Assembly (NCBI GenBank): GCA_026724425.1
Contig: JAIUCV010000003.1
Location: forward strand, 53,818,477 to 53,882,476
Source: Erythrophleum ivorense
Taxonomy: Eukaryota; Streptophyta; Magnoliopsida; Fabales; Fabaceae
Direction of reading: 5' to 3'
DNA length: 64,000 nucleotides
Shown here: piece after piece, positions 24,951 to 36,944 of the stretch
How the letters are laid out: each line of letters starts with the position of its first letter
How positions within the stretch are numbered: the first letter of the stretch is position 1
Made by a program: the position numbers and the translations under genes
Notes under the pieces: generated by a model
What the model was told of the DNA's origin: nothing
What the model saw: only the letters and a program-made list of their open reading frames with translations
The model's database searches: none

Positions 24951-26324
24951 AGGACAGTACTTGGAAGTTTGAATGCTAAAATGTGCGGACTGAGTGTCTA
25001 CTGCGCCCTCGTTGTAACTATTTTCACACGCACAAGGGTTGGAGTACGTGTGGATTAGGGCATTAGTTTAGGTTTTGCATTGTTTTATTTCCTCTGCTTT
25101 TTTTTTTGAAAAAAATTACGTTTAAGAACCAAGAAGTAAAAAAAATTATTTTTAAGGATTTTTACCATTAGGTTTAACTTATTGTTGCTAAATTCAGTGG
25201 TAATCATCATAAAACAAGTGGTAACAGGTCCTTTAAAATAAATTTCTTCACTTTTTGATCCTTTATTATAATTCTCCCTTTTTTTTTAAAGCTCCACTAG
25301 AATATTTAAATTTCTTTTGTTAAGTCAATATATATATATAAAGAGCATTACTTTAAAATACCACTATCTCATGTAATATATTCAATTATCATCTTTACAA
25401 AGCTAGAAATAACACGATAGTATTTTGATGTAGGAAAAAAAAACTTAAATCAAGTACTTATGTGAAGATAACATTTTAATGGATGACAAATTAATCTTGG
25501 CAAACACAATAATGATAGGGCACAGCATGTTAACTTTCTTGACGGCAAACCTTGTTCATTAAAATTAATGTTTGCTAGCTAGTTGATTTTCATGGATCTT
25601 AAACAAAATAAAATTAGACATACAAGGGGCTTAAATAATAGACTATAGCACTTTGCGTTATGAAGTGTCCAAGGGAGAAAATGCACAAAAAAGTGGTCTT
25701 AATAATTGTAAAGACCAAGTTCATATTAACTAAGCAAAACTTCATATGGAAATGGGAGGAACATGTTATAACAACAACAAAGCAAAAGACATATAGATGG
25801 AAACATGTTCAAAAGACCATATTAATAGTATATATAATATATGAAATTGAGTAACTAATCATGGATAAACAAATAAAACAAACTTGCAAGTGAAGGCAAA
25901 AAAGTGTTTCATATATAGTGTATGATGCTAATTTTATATTAGCTACATCAAGACCATTAAAGTACAAGAATAAAATACAAGTTAAATGCAAAATATATTA
26001 TAAAAAGTAACCATTGTAAGATACAAAATGGAATTACAAAATGTTGTTCCATTACAGAGGTTTAAGATGTATGATTTAGACATCTTTTTCTTTTTTGTTA
26101 GATTTAATTGGCTTTGTGGTTGAGAAATCTGGCATAAGAATTTTAAAAAGCCCTAAGGGATCTGATGTATTCAAGGCCCTTTTAACTTTTGTTTCCTTGA
26201 GTGTGTTAGGGGTTTTTGAGGTACAGAATGTTGGTGTTGGAGTTGGATGTGAAAACATTTATTTTAACAATTCAACTTTTCGAGAGTGTGATTGTATTAG
26301 CAGAAGACCAATGAAATGAGTTTA

Positions 26325-26695
26325 GAACATTCATGTCGATAAAATGATTTGAACCCTTTACGGTGAAAAATGGAAAAAATGGGTATTTCATCCCCTTTTT
26401 TATACAATGCGAAATCAATGACCTATGTATAAAGTAATAAGAATTCTTTGGATTCGACCCAATGCTTTATTTTTGTCCTAGTTGATCCTGATTCGACATT
26501 AGAAATATATTGATTTTTCCTCAATAACCGAATACTTTTGTCTGTAAATACTGCATATTTGATTTCATCCATAAATCTAATAAATTATGAGTTCAATACA
26601 TCCTGTTTAGCAGAAAAGACGGATATTCCTTGCTCATTATCAGACAACTACTTATTCACAAACCTCATGTGGGGCTAATAGTTTTCTGGTGGTTT
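26325..26695 (-). pseudogene. rpl23: Nuclear insertion of plastid DNA with the 5' part of rpl23
   Basis: On the minus strand from ATG at 26572 the frame reads MDEIKYAVFTDKSIRLLRKN and continues through NVESGSTRTKIKHWVE. This is the N-terminal half of plastid ribosomal protein L23, about 40 codons. After HWVE the text switches to another segment (AATTCTTATTACTTTATACA...) that does not continue L23 and looks like plastid spacer. The gene is therefore truncated and joined to a second piece. The insert is missing at the matching place in the right arm of the inverted repeat (about 31115-31140), which fixes its rough edges. It is not a functional gene here. Confidence 0.85.
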
Positions 26696-27034
26696 GCCTT
26701 TTGTATCACACTCCTAAAATCAATAATAAAGTGGATGTTGAACATATACAATAGATCATTGATAGTAAGAAACTTTAACTGATTGAATGATCAAAGTATT
26801 ATGAACTAAGGAGCCAATTGTCCAAATGGTATCAATCTAATTTGAACTGTATTAACAAAAGAGAAAAAACAATTGATAGGGAAAAAAAAGAAATTTTAAT
26901 TAACGTGTACAATTTGTATTAGTTAAAATTTAAGACTTAGTTATGTAATGTCAAACTAAACAAACAAAAAACTTATCATCTTTTCACTGCCCAAGTTTCT
27001 TAAAGCTTAGTGAACAATTTCCCTCCCTTGTTCC

Positions 27035-28131
27035 TGTAACACCATATATTTCTAGCATACTTCATATCATTTCTAAGTCTCACATGATGAATTGCACAAA
27101 AGAGAATGGAAAATGACATTAAAATAATGCCTTATTTCGCGTTGCGTCGCATATGAAAATTTCATTCAGTGTCACGCGGACCATATGAGCTCATACATCA
27201 TATTTTCACATTTATTACATACATACAACTCATTTGCGTTACTAAAGTTGGCCCACAACTCGTGAAATTTAAGGGGAGCATTAAACTCACACTATTATTT
27301 TCGGCTAGAATCTTAGTTTTTCTGTCACAACTTTGAAAATTCATAACTAAATCTACAAAATTCGAAACCCCACAAACTTTATCATTCCAAAAAGCTCTGG
27401 ATGTCTATCCCATGTTAAAAATAATTTTAGCTCATGAATCATTAAGGAAAGAACATTTGACATCCGAAAAGCCACTGAGGTTGTTGCTGTTTAGGCCACT
27501 AGTTTAGTTTACTGATTTAAAGTTTTAAAATTCATTACTAATTCTAGAAAAATTGAAATTATACATTCTTGGCCATTCTGGAAAGCTACACATGTCTAAT
27601 TTATCCAAAAATATGTCCAGGCCATTAAACATAACACATAAAGTGTTTGACATGCAAAAAGGGATAAAGGTTCAGACAGCTACTGGTATTGATGCAAATG
27701 TTTATTATAAACTTCGAAAATGTCCAATTAATTTCACAAAAATCCAATTTATGTAAATGATACCAATTTAGAAAGCTATGAACGTTAGCTTTATGATAAA
27801 AATATACTCAGACTAGAGAAATCATGTTTAGCTACTAAAATTCAATGGCATAGTGACTCAGATGGTGTTGTATTACTGTTGCTGTTCCAAAAATTCAAAA
27901 ATTCATATCTCTTAGTTCAGACCTCCAAATGAGCTGAAAATGCCACTGGTCTTTCGGCAAATTTTTTGAATCACTCCTACCCAAGTTTCTGGGCAACTCA
28001 AGGCTCAAATCCTCATTTTCTATTATTTACAATTTTATCCAAATTTTATTTAGTCTTGAATTACTCATCTTAGGGGTTTTGCTTTTCAAATCGGTTCGTT
28101 TCGGTGTTTTTACAACTTATCGGGTGTTACA
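27035..28131 (+). mobile_element. Solo LTR (TGTAACACC...GTGTTACA), Gypsy-like, 1.1 kb
   Basis: It starts TGTAACACC and ends GGGTGTTACA, typical LTR ends with inverted TGTAACAC / GTGTTACA. It is flanked by GTTCC and GCTCC, a 5-bp target duplication with one change. The right arm of the inverted repeat (30785-30805) has the uninterrupted site. No internal coding region follows, so it is a solo LTR. An internal motif AAAATTCATAACTAA(T)TCTA recurs about every 190 bp and is shared with the LTR at 42734, which points to related elements. Ends of this kind are common in plant Ty3/Gypsy chromoviruses; exact lineage unproven. Confidence 0.85.
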
Positions 28132-29395
28132 GCTCCAAATTCTCCCAACAAAAAGGAAGCAATAATAAATAAGTATAGTTGAAAATTTTGGCATTCCTTT
28201 CTAGCCAAAGTAATGACAATGATAAGATACATTGCTTATTGATAAAATTAAGGGAAATTTGTCTATATTTGGCACCTATAAGTTGTCATAAAGACAAGAT
28301 TATATTTTGATTAGTCAAACTCTTAATCTAGGCTTCATTTTTCTATTTCAATTTCAAACATTTGTGCCTCAAGTTCATGTATGGAATAACCATTACATAG
28401 TCTAAAGACATGCATACTTGCTAGCCTAAAAGGTAGGAAAATGCTGACATAAATGCTCATTGGTTTATATAATGCAAAATAGATTATAAGAACAATGTAG
28501 TTATGCATTAGCTAATTAACAAAGAGAAAAAGAAAAAAAAAGAGTAAGATGTTTTTGACCAAAATGTGTTAAACTTGGAAAGAAAGTAAGTTTGACTAGC
28601 AAGTTCCTATCAAATAAGGCTTTAGCCACCCAATATTCACAATTTTAATACAATTGGATCTATTTAGCATTAGTCTCATATAAGAAATGAATTCTAAACT
28701 ACAAATAATTTGCAAAAATTTAGCATCAATCTCAAATCACAAATGAATTTCAAACTACAAAAAACTAAGCTTTATGAAACTCGAGAAAAAAAAAAGTTGA
28801 AAATGTAGCAACTACGCAAATGCATTAAATGAAACCCACAAATGCACCTAATTTGGAGATTGCAAAGAAATCTATTAGCAAATAAATATATTGTGCACAA
28901 CCCACCTGGTAATGTTGCTTATGTGAGAGGTATTTCAAGAATTGATCTTTCTTAGGAGGAAATAAAATGAAGAGGAAATAGATCAGAGAAGAACATTTTA
29001 ACCTAAGCTCCAAAGGAAAGTAGATGTCTACCAATTAGAAAGATAGATGAAATTGCATGAAGGTGTGAGGAGGAATTAGATAATGGTTGAACTAATTGAA
29101 GGGAAGATCATAGAAAATGAAGAAAAACTAGTTTTTCAAATTGAAAGGTTAAATAATTCAATGATTTGAGTGGGAAAGCAGAGGAGATGGGGGGAAGAAG
29201 ATAGGATACTACATTGATGAAATGAGAAAGCTAAAAAAAGAGAGGGGGGGGGGAAGAAGTAGAAGGGAAAAAGATAAGATGAATTCATAAAAGAGAAGGG
29301 GAAAAAAGTAAGATATTGAAACACAGACTGACAACTAAAGTTAGTTAATATCTTAAAGCTAATGAATAGTAACTTTCTTCTTACAAAGATTATAT

Positions 29396-29589
29396 GGTAG
29401 TTGATTATTAATTTTGTCCTTCATTTTTAATTAAAGTTTTATTTTAGTCCCTTATCAATTTTTTTTAATAATCAAATTAGGATTTATAATTGCATTGATT
29501 TTGGTTTCCATTCTATATTTGGTATGATTCCTATATTTCTATTATGCTATAAATGTTTTGTAGGAGTTAATGAATGGAAAAGGAAAGTA
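29396..29589. other. Loop between the inverted-repeat arms
   Basis: About 200 bp of AT-rich sequence with no counterpart on the other side. If the locus were transcribed through, this would be the loop of the hairpin. Confidence 0.6.
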
Positions 29590-32180
29590 CAAAGATAGTT
29601 ACTATTCATCATCTTCAGAATAGTAGCCAACTTTAGCTATTAGGCTGTGTTTCAATATTTCACTTTTTTTCTTTCTCTTTTTTATCTAATTTTTTTTTCT
29701 TTTGGCTTTCTCATTTCATTAATGTTGCATCCTATCTTCTTCCTCTCATCTCCTCTCCCCTCCCTTCTTGCTCAAATCATCAAATTCCTTAACCTTTCAA
29801 TTCGAAACCTTAATTTCACTTCAATTTCTCTAATATTCCCTCTAATAAGTTCAACTGTTATATGATTCCTCCTTCTACCTTCATGTGATTTCATTTGTCT
29901 TTTTGATTAGTGGATGCATTCTTTCCCTCAAAGCTTAGGTAAAAATGTTCTTCTCTATTATATTTCCTTCTAAAAGGGATCAATTCATGACATACCTCAT
30001 GCAGGAGTAATATTACTAAGTGGGTTGTGTACAATAGATTTCTTTGCTAACAAATTTCTTTGCAATCTCTAAATCAAGTGCATTTATGGGTTTCATTTGG
30101 TGTATTAATGGAGTTATTGCACTTCAAACTTCTTTTTTTATTTGAGTCTCATGAAGTTTAGTTTTTGGTAGTTTGAAATTCGTTTCTGATATGAGACTGA
30201 TGCTAAATCTCTGCAAGTTATTTATAGTTTGAATTTTATATCTCATGTGAGACTAATACTGAATAGATCTATTTGTATTAAAATTGTGAATGTTTCATGG
30301 TTGAAGTTTTATTTGATAGGAACTCGCTGGTCAAACTTACTTTCTTTCCAAGTCTAACACATTTTGGTTAAAACCATCTTACACTTTTTTTTTCCTTTGT
30401 CGATTAGCTAATGCATAACTACATTGTTCTTATAATCTACTTTGCATTATATAAATCGCTAAGCATATATGTCAACATTTTCCTCTTTTTTAAGCTAACA
30501 AGTATGCATGTCCTCAGACTATCTAATGATTATTTCATAGCATGAATTTGAGGCATAAATGATTATAATTGAAATAAAAGAATGAAGCCTACATTAAGAG
30601 TTTAATCAATTGAAATATAATCTCATCTTTACTGACAATTTATAGATGCCAAAGTAGACAAATTTGTTTAATTTTACTAGCAAGCAACGTATGCTGTTAT
30701 TGTTATTATTTTAGTTGGAAAGGATTGAAGATTTTTCAATTATACTTATTTATTATTGTCTTTTTTTTTTTTTTGGTTAGGAGAATTTGGAGTAAGGGAG
30801 GGAAATTTTACCACCAACCTTTAAGAAAGTTAGTAGTTAATAGATGATAAATTTTTTGTTTGTTTAATTTGATAGTACATAATTAAGTTTTAAATTTTAA
30901 CAAATGTAAATTACACAAATCAATTAAAAGTTCTTTTCCCCCCTAATAAATTGTCTCTTCTCTTTTGTTAATATAATTCAAATTAGACTGACGATATTTG
31001 GACAATTGGCTCCTTAGTTTATAATGCTTTGATCATTTAATCAGTTAAAGTTTCTTACTATCAATGGTCTATGGCATTTGTCTAACAACCACCTTATTAC
31101 TAATTTTAGGAGTGTGATACAAAAGGCAAGGTGCAAAACTTATTTCATTAGTTCTCTGCCAATACAATTACACTCTCAAAAAGTTCAATTGACAAGACAG
31201 ATGTTGTCACATATGAAGATAGTCTAACACCAATATCTTCTAACCCAAAATCCTCATCACACCTAAAGCAATAAAGAGTTAAAAGGGCATCAAATATATT
31301 AGATGCCCTAGGACTTTTTGAAATTCCTACTCTAGATTTCTCAACCACAAGTCAATTGGACTTATCAAGAAAGAAACAAATGTCTAAATCATACATTTCA
31401 AACCTCTGTAATGGAATAACATTTTGCAATTATGTTCTGTCCCTTATAATGGTAACCTTTTGTAATATATCTTACTTTTGGCTTGTATTTTATTCTTGCA
31501 CTTTGATGGTCATGATGTAGCTAATGTCAAATTAGCATCATATATTATATATGATATGTTTTTTTACCTTCACTTGCAAGTTTATTTTATTTGTTTATCT
31601 ATTATCAATTAATTTCATATATTGTATATACCATTGATATGGTCTTTTAAACATATTTCCATCTATGTGCGTTTTGCATTGCTGCTATCATAACTTCCTT
31701 ATCCAATTTTGCATCTAAGAGTTTTACTTAGCTAATATAAATTTGGTCTTTTCAACCATTGAGACTACTTTTTTGTACATATTCTTCCCTTGGACACTTC
31801 ATGGCACAATGTGCTATGGTCTACCTTTTAAGACTCTTGCATATCTGTCTAAGATCCATGAAAACCAACTGGCCAACGAACATCAATATTAATGAACAAA
31901 TTTTGCAATAAAAAAGTTAACAAGCTATACTCATCATTATATCTGCCAAGATTAATTTGTTGATCAATTAGAAAATCATCTTAATATAAGTACTTGATTT
32001 AAGTTGTTATTCTCCTTTTTTTTTGGGTCACTGCATCAAAGTAGCTATCATGTTATTTTTAGCTTTGTAAAGATGATATTTGAATATATTACATGATATG
32101 GAAGTATTTTAAAGTAATGCTCTTATATATATATATATATTGACCCAACAAAAAAAAAGTTTAAATACCCCATGCAATGC
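29590..32180 (-). repeat. Right arm of the giant inverted repeat
   Basis: Reverse-complement counterpart of 25295-29395. This arm is continuous and lacks both the plastid fragment and the solo LTR, so it preserves the empty target sites. Homology fades outside AAGTTTAAATACCCCATGC at about 32170. A CCCATGCAATGCATGC palindrome sits at the outer edge. Confidence 0.9.
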
Positions 32181-32499
32181 ATGCTTAAGTAAATATATTA
32201 TTCAATATAGATAAATATATTTAGAAATGAGATCATGTAGTTGAGCTAATTATTTAAAAATTAATTTAAGACTATGTAGAAAATGGTAGAGTGAGGCAAT
32301 TAAAGTGAATACATTTACTTATCAAATAAAGATAATGCATAAAATTCATTTATGAAACAAAAAGTCTCATTAGAATGGACCTTACATGAGAAGACCAATT
32401 TTACTTTCATTAGAGATGGCTATGTCTCGTTAGTAGCTCCTTACCTTTTTTGGCAAATACACCTAATAGATAACTCCCTATCTACCTAACTAAATTATC

Positions 32500-33590
32500 T
32501 TTATTAATTTAGAAGTAATCTTAAAAAAGGGGTTGAATTGGATTTTAAAGTTATTTTTGCCTTTTTGAAAAATTTTTATTCCTTTTAAGATTATCAAGTT
32601 CCTAATTAACAAATTCCTACTCATTTAAAAGATACTTTAAATAGAAATTTAAAAAAAGTAGAGAAGAGAAAGGGCACATAACTAGTTTATCTTAAATGTT
32701 GTATGCCCAATCCTTAAGCATACAATAAGGGATTTTTATTAATTATGGGTTATCACCAAGGACACAAAGCAACCTTAATGCACAAGCACAACTACTTAGC
32801 TTTTACTACTTATCCTAAGACAACTTTACAATGGTTATCACTTGGCTTTTATCACTTTTCTTTTCTCCACCAATTTTTCTTACTCAACTACGTTTTTCTT
32901 AAGCTTCCTAAAAACTTCTAAGTATAAGCAATCTCATGAGTTTAACACATAGGTTTCCACAACTTGTTTCCATGAGGTTTTTCTCACAAGACATTTATAA
33001 ATTTAGAATAAAAGAAGGAGATGGGTTAAGCATATAGACTTTTAAGAGTTCTTTTCACTACAAGGCTAACGCACATGGACCATTAACACGTTAATGCACA
33101 ACAGATTCAAAATATAACCATTCAACATTTTTTTTAATTATCTTTTTATATATTTCATCTTTAAAATGTCTTTTTTAAATAGTGCAACCTTCAACATATG
33201 ATTGTTAGATAACAACTCCCTTTAATTATATAGATAGGCTCTAATGTTTAGGAATTTATGTCTTTAATACTTCAAATCAATTCATAATCATATCAACAAC
33301 TTCATTCCAAATTGAGTAGTCTTTAATGTTAGATCATTGATTCTATTGAGTATAATCATTCTAAAAGCCAAAAGACTCGAATAATTTGTCATCAATACTA
33401 TTCCATCTATGTTCTTTTAAACAAAAAGTTTCCTTATTCATCTTCTTTAAATCTTATTAATAATGTCTCACTAAAATCATGGAAATCATAAAATCAAATT
33501 CAATTAGCATCAATGCATATTATATTGAAAATTTCCATAATATAGTCAATAAAAATCTTTCCACAATTAAAACCTTGACTCAATTAAAAC
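32500..33590 (-). mobile_element. Copia 3' LTR, incomplete
   Basis: Direct repeat of 38920-40010: for example GGGGTTGAA...TTTCAAAGTTATTTTT, then GGGATTTTTATTAATTAT, then AAAACCTTGACTCAATT. It stops where integrase sequence begins, so the part corresponding to 40010-40645 of the other LTR is lost together with reverse transcriptase. The two LTRs are visibly diverged, so the insertion is old. Confidence 0.8.
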
Positions 33591-33599
33591 TTATAAAGC

Positions 33600-34270
33600 T
33601 CATAAGGCATTTTATTTAAAATCAACTTTATCAAGCACTTGTTTAGAATGTAGGAAGAGATATTTACTGCTTCAACCTAAACGATCTTAGAAAGGTTATT
33701 TTTTACAAAGTATTGCTTTGATCATATCAATCAAAATACAATTTTTCCTTTTTATAACTCCATTCTATTTAGGAGCTCTAGGAGTAGAAAAAGAGCTATT
33801 TATACCAAGCTCATTGCAAAAGTGTTCAAGGATTGATTTTCAAATTCCTTCCCATGATCATTTGGATAAAATGGATTAAGTATTTTTTTCTCCTTTTGAA
33901 TTTATGCATAATAAGTTTTAAACTTTTTAGAACAATCATTTTTATGAGTAAAGAAAACACAAGTAAATATTAAAAAATCATCAACAATTACTAAACCATA
34001 AAATTTACCTCTACGGCTTTATATCTTAATTGAACCAAATTAATCCATATAAGCCAATTGAAGTGGTTTGCTTATTGAGACAAGATATTTGGATATGAAA
34101 GAGGATTTAGTTTGCTTTCCTTTTTGACACGCTTCGCATATTTGATCATTTTCACACTTAAGCTTAGGCAAACCAATAACAAGATTTTTTTTTAATGACA
34201 ATTTGTATAATAATTTCTTGCTAACATGACCAAATATTTTATACCAAAACCAACTTTGATCATGCAACAA
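33600..34270 (-). pseudogene. Copia GAG-pre-integrase and integrase core, broken
   Basis: 34270-34040 reads WYKIFGHVSKK...CEACQKGKQTKSSF, the pre-integrase zinc region. It continues (with shifts) as GLVIVDDFLIFTCVFF and NDHGKEFEN (first two catalytic Asp positions kept). Next is FSTPRAPK, a stop, then NGVIKRKN, where the catalytic Glu of NGVxERKN is Lys. It runs directly into LTR sequence near 33590. Confidence 0.8.
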
Positions 34271-34454
34271 TGCAGGACATGTTTATGCAGAGATATTTCC
34301 ACTATACAAAATATAAATATTATCATGTCTTTTTTCTTCAATTAAGACTTCACTATTTTCTTTATTATAGAAAGTACATGAATAGGAATCAAATGCAACC
34401 TCAAGTCTTTTATCACACCATTGATTAATACTAATGAGATTATATTTAAGACAA

Positions 34455-36936
34455 TCCTAATAAATATATATTTCTATCTATTTTATTCTCTTAAATATAG
34501 GCATTTTAATAATAAAATATGGCTTTAAGACTTTAATTAGATAAGATTTTGTTTTAGAAGCCATTTCTATATTTTAGGAAATTATTTACAAGATTTTAGA
34601 ATTTTAATGCATAAAGTTCTTTAAATGATTTTGTGAATTTTTCTATTGAATTGTTCTTACTATTTGTGTAGATTTTTGTTGAGCAATGGGAATTTTAAGG
34701 ATAGAAATTAATTTAGAAAATGATTGAAGCTTCATGAGTGGATCAAGAGCTAAACAACATGTGAGAAGCTACGTGATTTATGAAGGGAAACAAAGCCATG
34801 CATGTAGGGGCAGTAGCTGAACAGAAATGGAAGCAACGTGGAGAAAAAGTGGTAGAATATGGGAATGAAGAATCATGAAGAAGAGAAGCTTCGAGCTAGC
34901 TGAGAACAAAGCAAACAAACGAAGCAAGCAAGCTCGAGCTAGTTGGAGAAGGAGTGAAGCAATACGTAAGAAGCATGCAGAACACGTAGGAGGCAGCATC
35001 AAAGGAAGCTAGAGGAGAAGCCACGAGTTCCAGCAGCTCAGAACACTCATACACACAGCAAAAGAAGCTACAGGGCTAATGCAAAAGGAATGAAGTAAGG
35101 AGCAGAACAAGCTTGGTTTTGACGTAGCAACGTGAAGAAGCTAGCTGGAGAAGGAGGAAGCTGCTGAATATTGATTGGATTTTCAGACTTTAGAGGCTGG
35201 CAAGGAGGCAAGACCACAGTTTTAACGTCAGCGAGAAGAACAGAACCATGCAGCAACGTCCAGTTGTACAAGAAGCAAGAAGGAAACAATGTGGAAACAA
35301 ATGAAGAGAAGCAAGAGTTAGGTGCTAGGTTGGACAAAGAAGCTTGCATGAGCTGTAGTTTCAATGTGAAAAGCTAACGTGAAAGAGCTGAGAAGGAGAG
35401 GTGAGAAGGGCTGCCAAACACACACATGCAGAGGCAGAACAAAGAAGAAGCAGCTCCACGTAGAAAAGTTAGCACACTCGAGCAAATGGGGATAAAGAAA
35501 ACACAAAAGCATAGAAGTAGCCAACTGGAGAAAAACACGTGAGAAGCTTGAGTTTTATGTGCTATAAACAGGAACGTGGATAATGTGAAGAAGCTGCAGA
35601 AACAGTAGAAGGAATATGTGGAATGTAATAAAATAAAAGGAAGTGGGGCACACCTTATGTATACATGAAGAAGCTAAGAAGCTACGGGCATTTGGAATGG
35701 GGGAGCTGAGCACGTGAATAATTAATAGAGCACGTGAAAGAGAGCATATTTCAATCATCCAAATGCACACTCCGAGGGGGATTCACACTCTATTCATGCG
35801 ATTCCATCATCCAGATTCCAACCCATTCACACCTCTGATCCATCGTCATTCATTCATTCACGCCTCCAGATTTTCGGAAACCCTCGCCTATTTATTCACA
35901 TTCCATATTCCATCACACCCCATCATTCATTCGGCAGCAATCCATTCCATTCATCATCCATTCATTCGCCCATCCACCAGATTCACTTCATGCCTGGTTC
36001 GTTCATTCCACGGCATTCATTCTATATCCTTCACCCATTCCATTCCCACTCCACTCCATCTTCCATCCATCTCCACCATTCAATGAAGCTCTAATCCATC
36101 TTGAGGCTAGCTAGGAGGAAGCTCTTGGAGAAGCTTGAATCCATGGAGAAAAATTCAGAATTTTGGCTAAGACTTTTCTATTTTCCTACACTTTTTCTCT
36201 TTCATATGTTATCTTGGTTAAGTTGTATTTGTTAGGGAATTTGTGTAATTATAATTAGTGGCTGGTTAGACACTAATTAGGAAGTCTTTTTGTTGATTAA
36301 TTGATCTGATTAGACATTGATTAATTTCAATATTATCTAATTTTCCATGTGTGCTTCGGAGGTGTTTGATAAAATACATGAGTGAGATTATGTGCTTGAA
36401 TGTTTAATTTGAAGATTCCTTAGTGTTTAGTTGGTTAATTAAACATTTTAGGATGATGATTCAAAGGCTAATTAATCAGTTAATCAATTAAATTGGGTGT
36501 TCATTGATCTTAAAAACAAGAATTGACAATTTAACGTGGAGTTGAGGTTTCAATTCAACATTAGATCGTTAATCTCTTGAATCTTGAGTGGTAACCCAAG
36601 ATAATTTGTTATGAACACAATTAGGAACTCTTAGGCCAGAATCAATTACAATTAGATTATGATAAGGATAGTGGATACCAAGGGACGAATCCAAAGCTAG
36701 TCACAAGCCCATCTTTCACCCATAATTCATATAATTAGGTAGCAATTAGGAATTTTAATTCAATTTAGTTTTAGGTTAGTTTAATTCAATCAAAACCCCC
36801 TTAGTTTAGAAATTTTAGAGCCTTTTAGCATTAGAAAAACTCAATTAAGCATTGAACTCCAATTCCAAGGGAGATGACCTAGATTGTGCCACTAACTGCA
36901 TATTTTACCAACCTAGTTTTATTTTGAGGGTTGCGT
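34455..36936 (+). mobile_element. 2.5-kb LTR-like insert inside the Copia element
   Basis: The Copia protein text is cut after HLVDLSG (36945) and resumes at LKYNLISINQWCDK (34450). Both junctions carry GACAA (34450-34454 and 36937-36941), a likely 5-bp target duplication. The insert has no coding region. Its plus strand is GAAG-rich for about 1 kb (34740-35740), then CATTC-rich (35760-36080), then AT-rich, ending near CCAATTCCAAGGGAGATGACC. That last part resembles the 3' end of long Gypsy-type LTRs. The ends are not clean TG...CA, so solo LTR is the best guess, not a certainty. Confidence 0.6.
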
Positions 36937-36944
36937 GACAAGCC

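Larger units (their letters stand above)
25295..29395 (+). repeat. Left arm of a giant inverted repeat
   Basis: The left arm pairs with 29590-32180 read in reverse over its whole length, apart from two insertions. Anchor pairs: TCAATATATATATA (25326) with 32140; GTTGAGAAATCT (26120) with 31340; TGTATCACACTCCT (26705) with 31115; CCAAATTCTCC (28136) with 30785; GCAAAGAAATCTATTAGCAAA (28861) with 30050; ATTGAAACACAG (29315) with 29650. One 80-bp stretch counted by eye gave about 83% identity. Without the plastid insert and the solo LTR the arm is about 2.6 kb. No transposase is recognisable; short paired frames in the two arms are a consequence of the duplication. Confidence 0.9.

Noticed and set aside
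26095..26319. Open frame in the left arm resembling the one at 31148-31348 in the right arm
   Set aside because: The resemblance follows from the arm homology. The frames differ in length and have no known domain, so conserved coding is not shown.
26451..26572. Functional rpl23 gene
   Set aside because: Only the N-terminal half remains and the frame runs into unrelated sequence, in nuclear repeat DNA.
29136..29865. Similar Phe/Leu/Ser-rich open frames on opposite strands, facing each other
   Set aside because: They are mirror copies produced by the inverted repeat and consist of T/C-rich low-complexity sequence, so they are not evidence of a gene family.
34778..36086. Several Ser/Leu-rich or His/Ser-rich open frames in the Copia insert
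   Set aside because: They arise from the GAAG- and CATTC-rich composition of the insert, occur on both strands, and match no domain.
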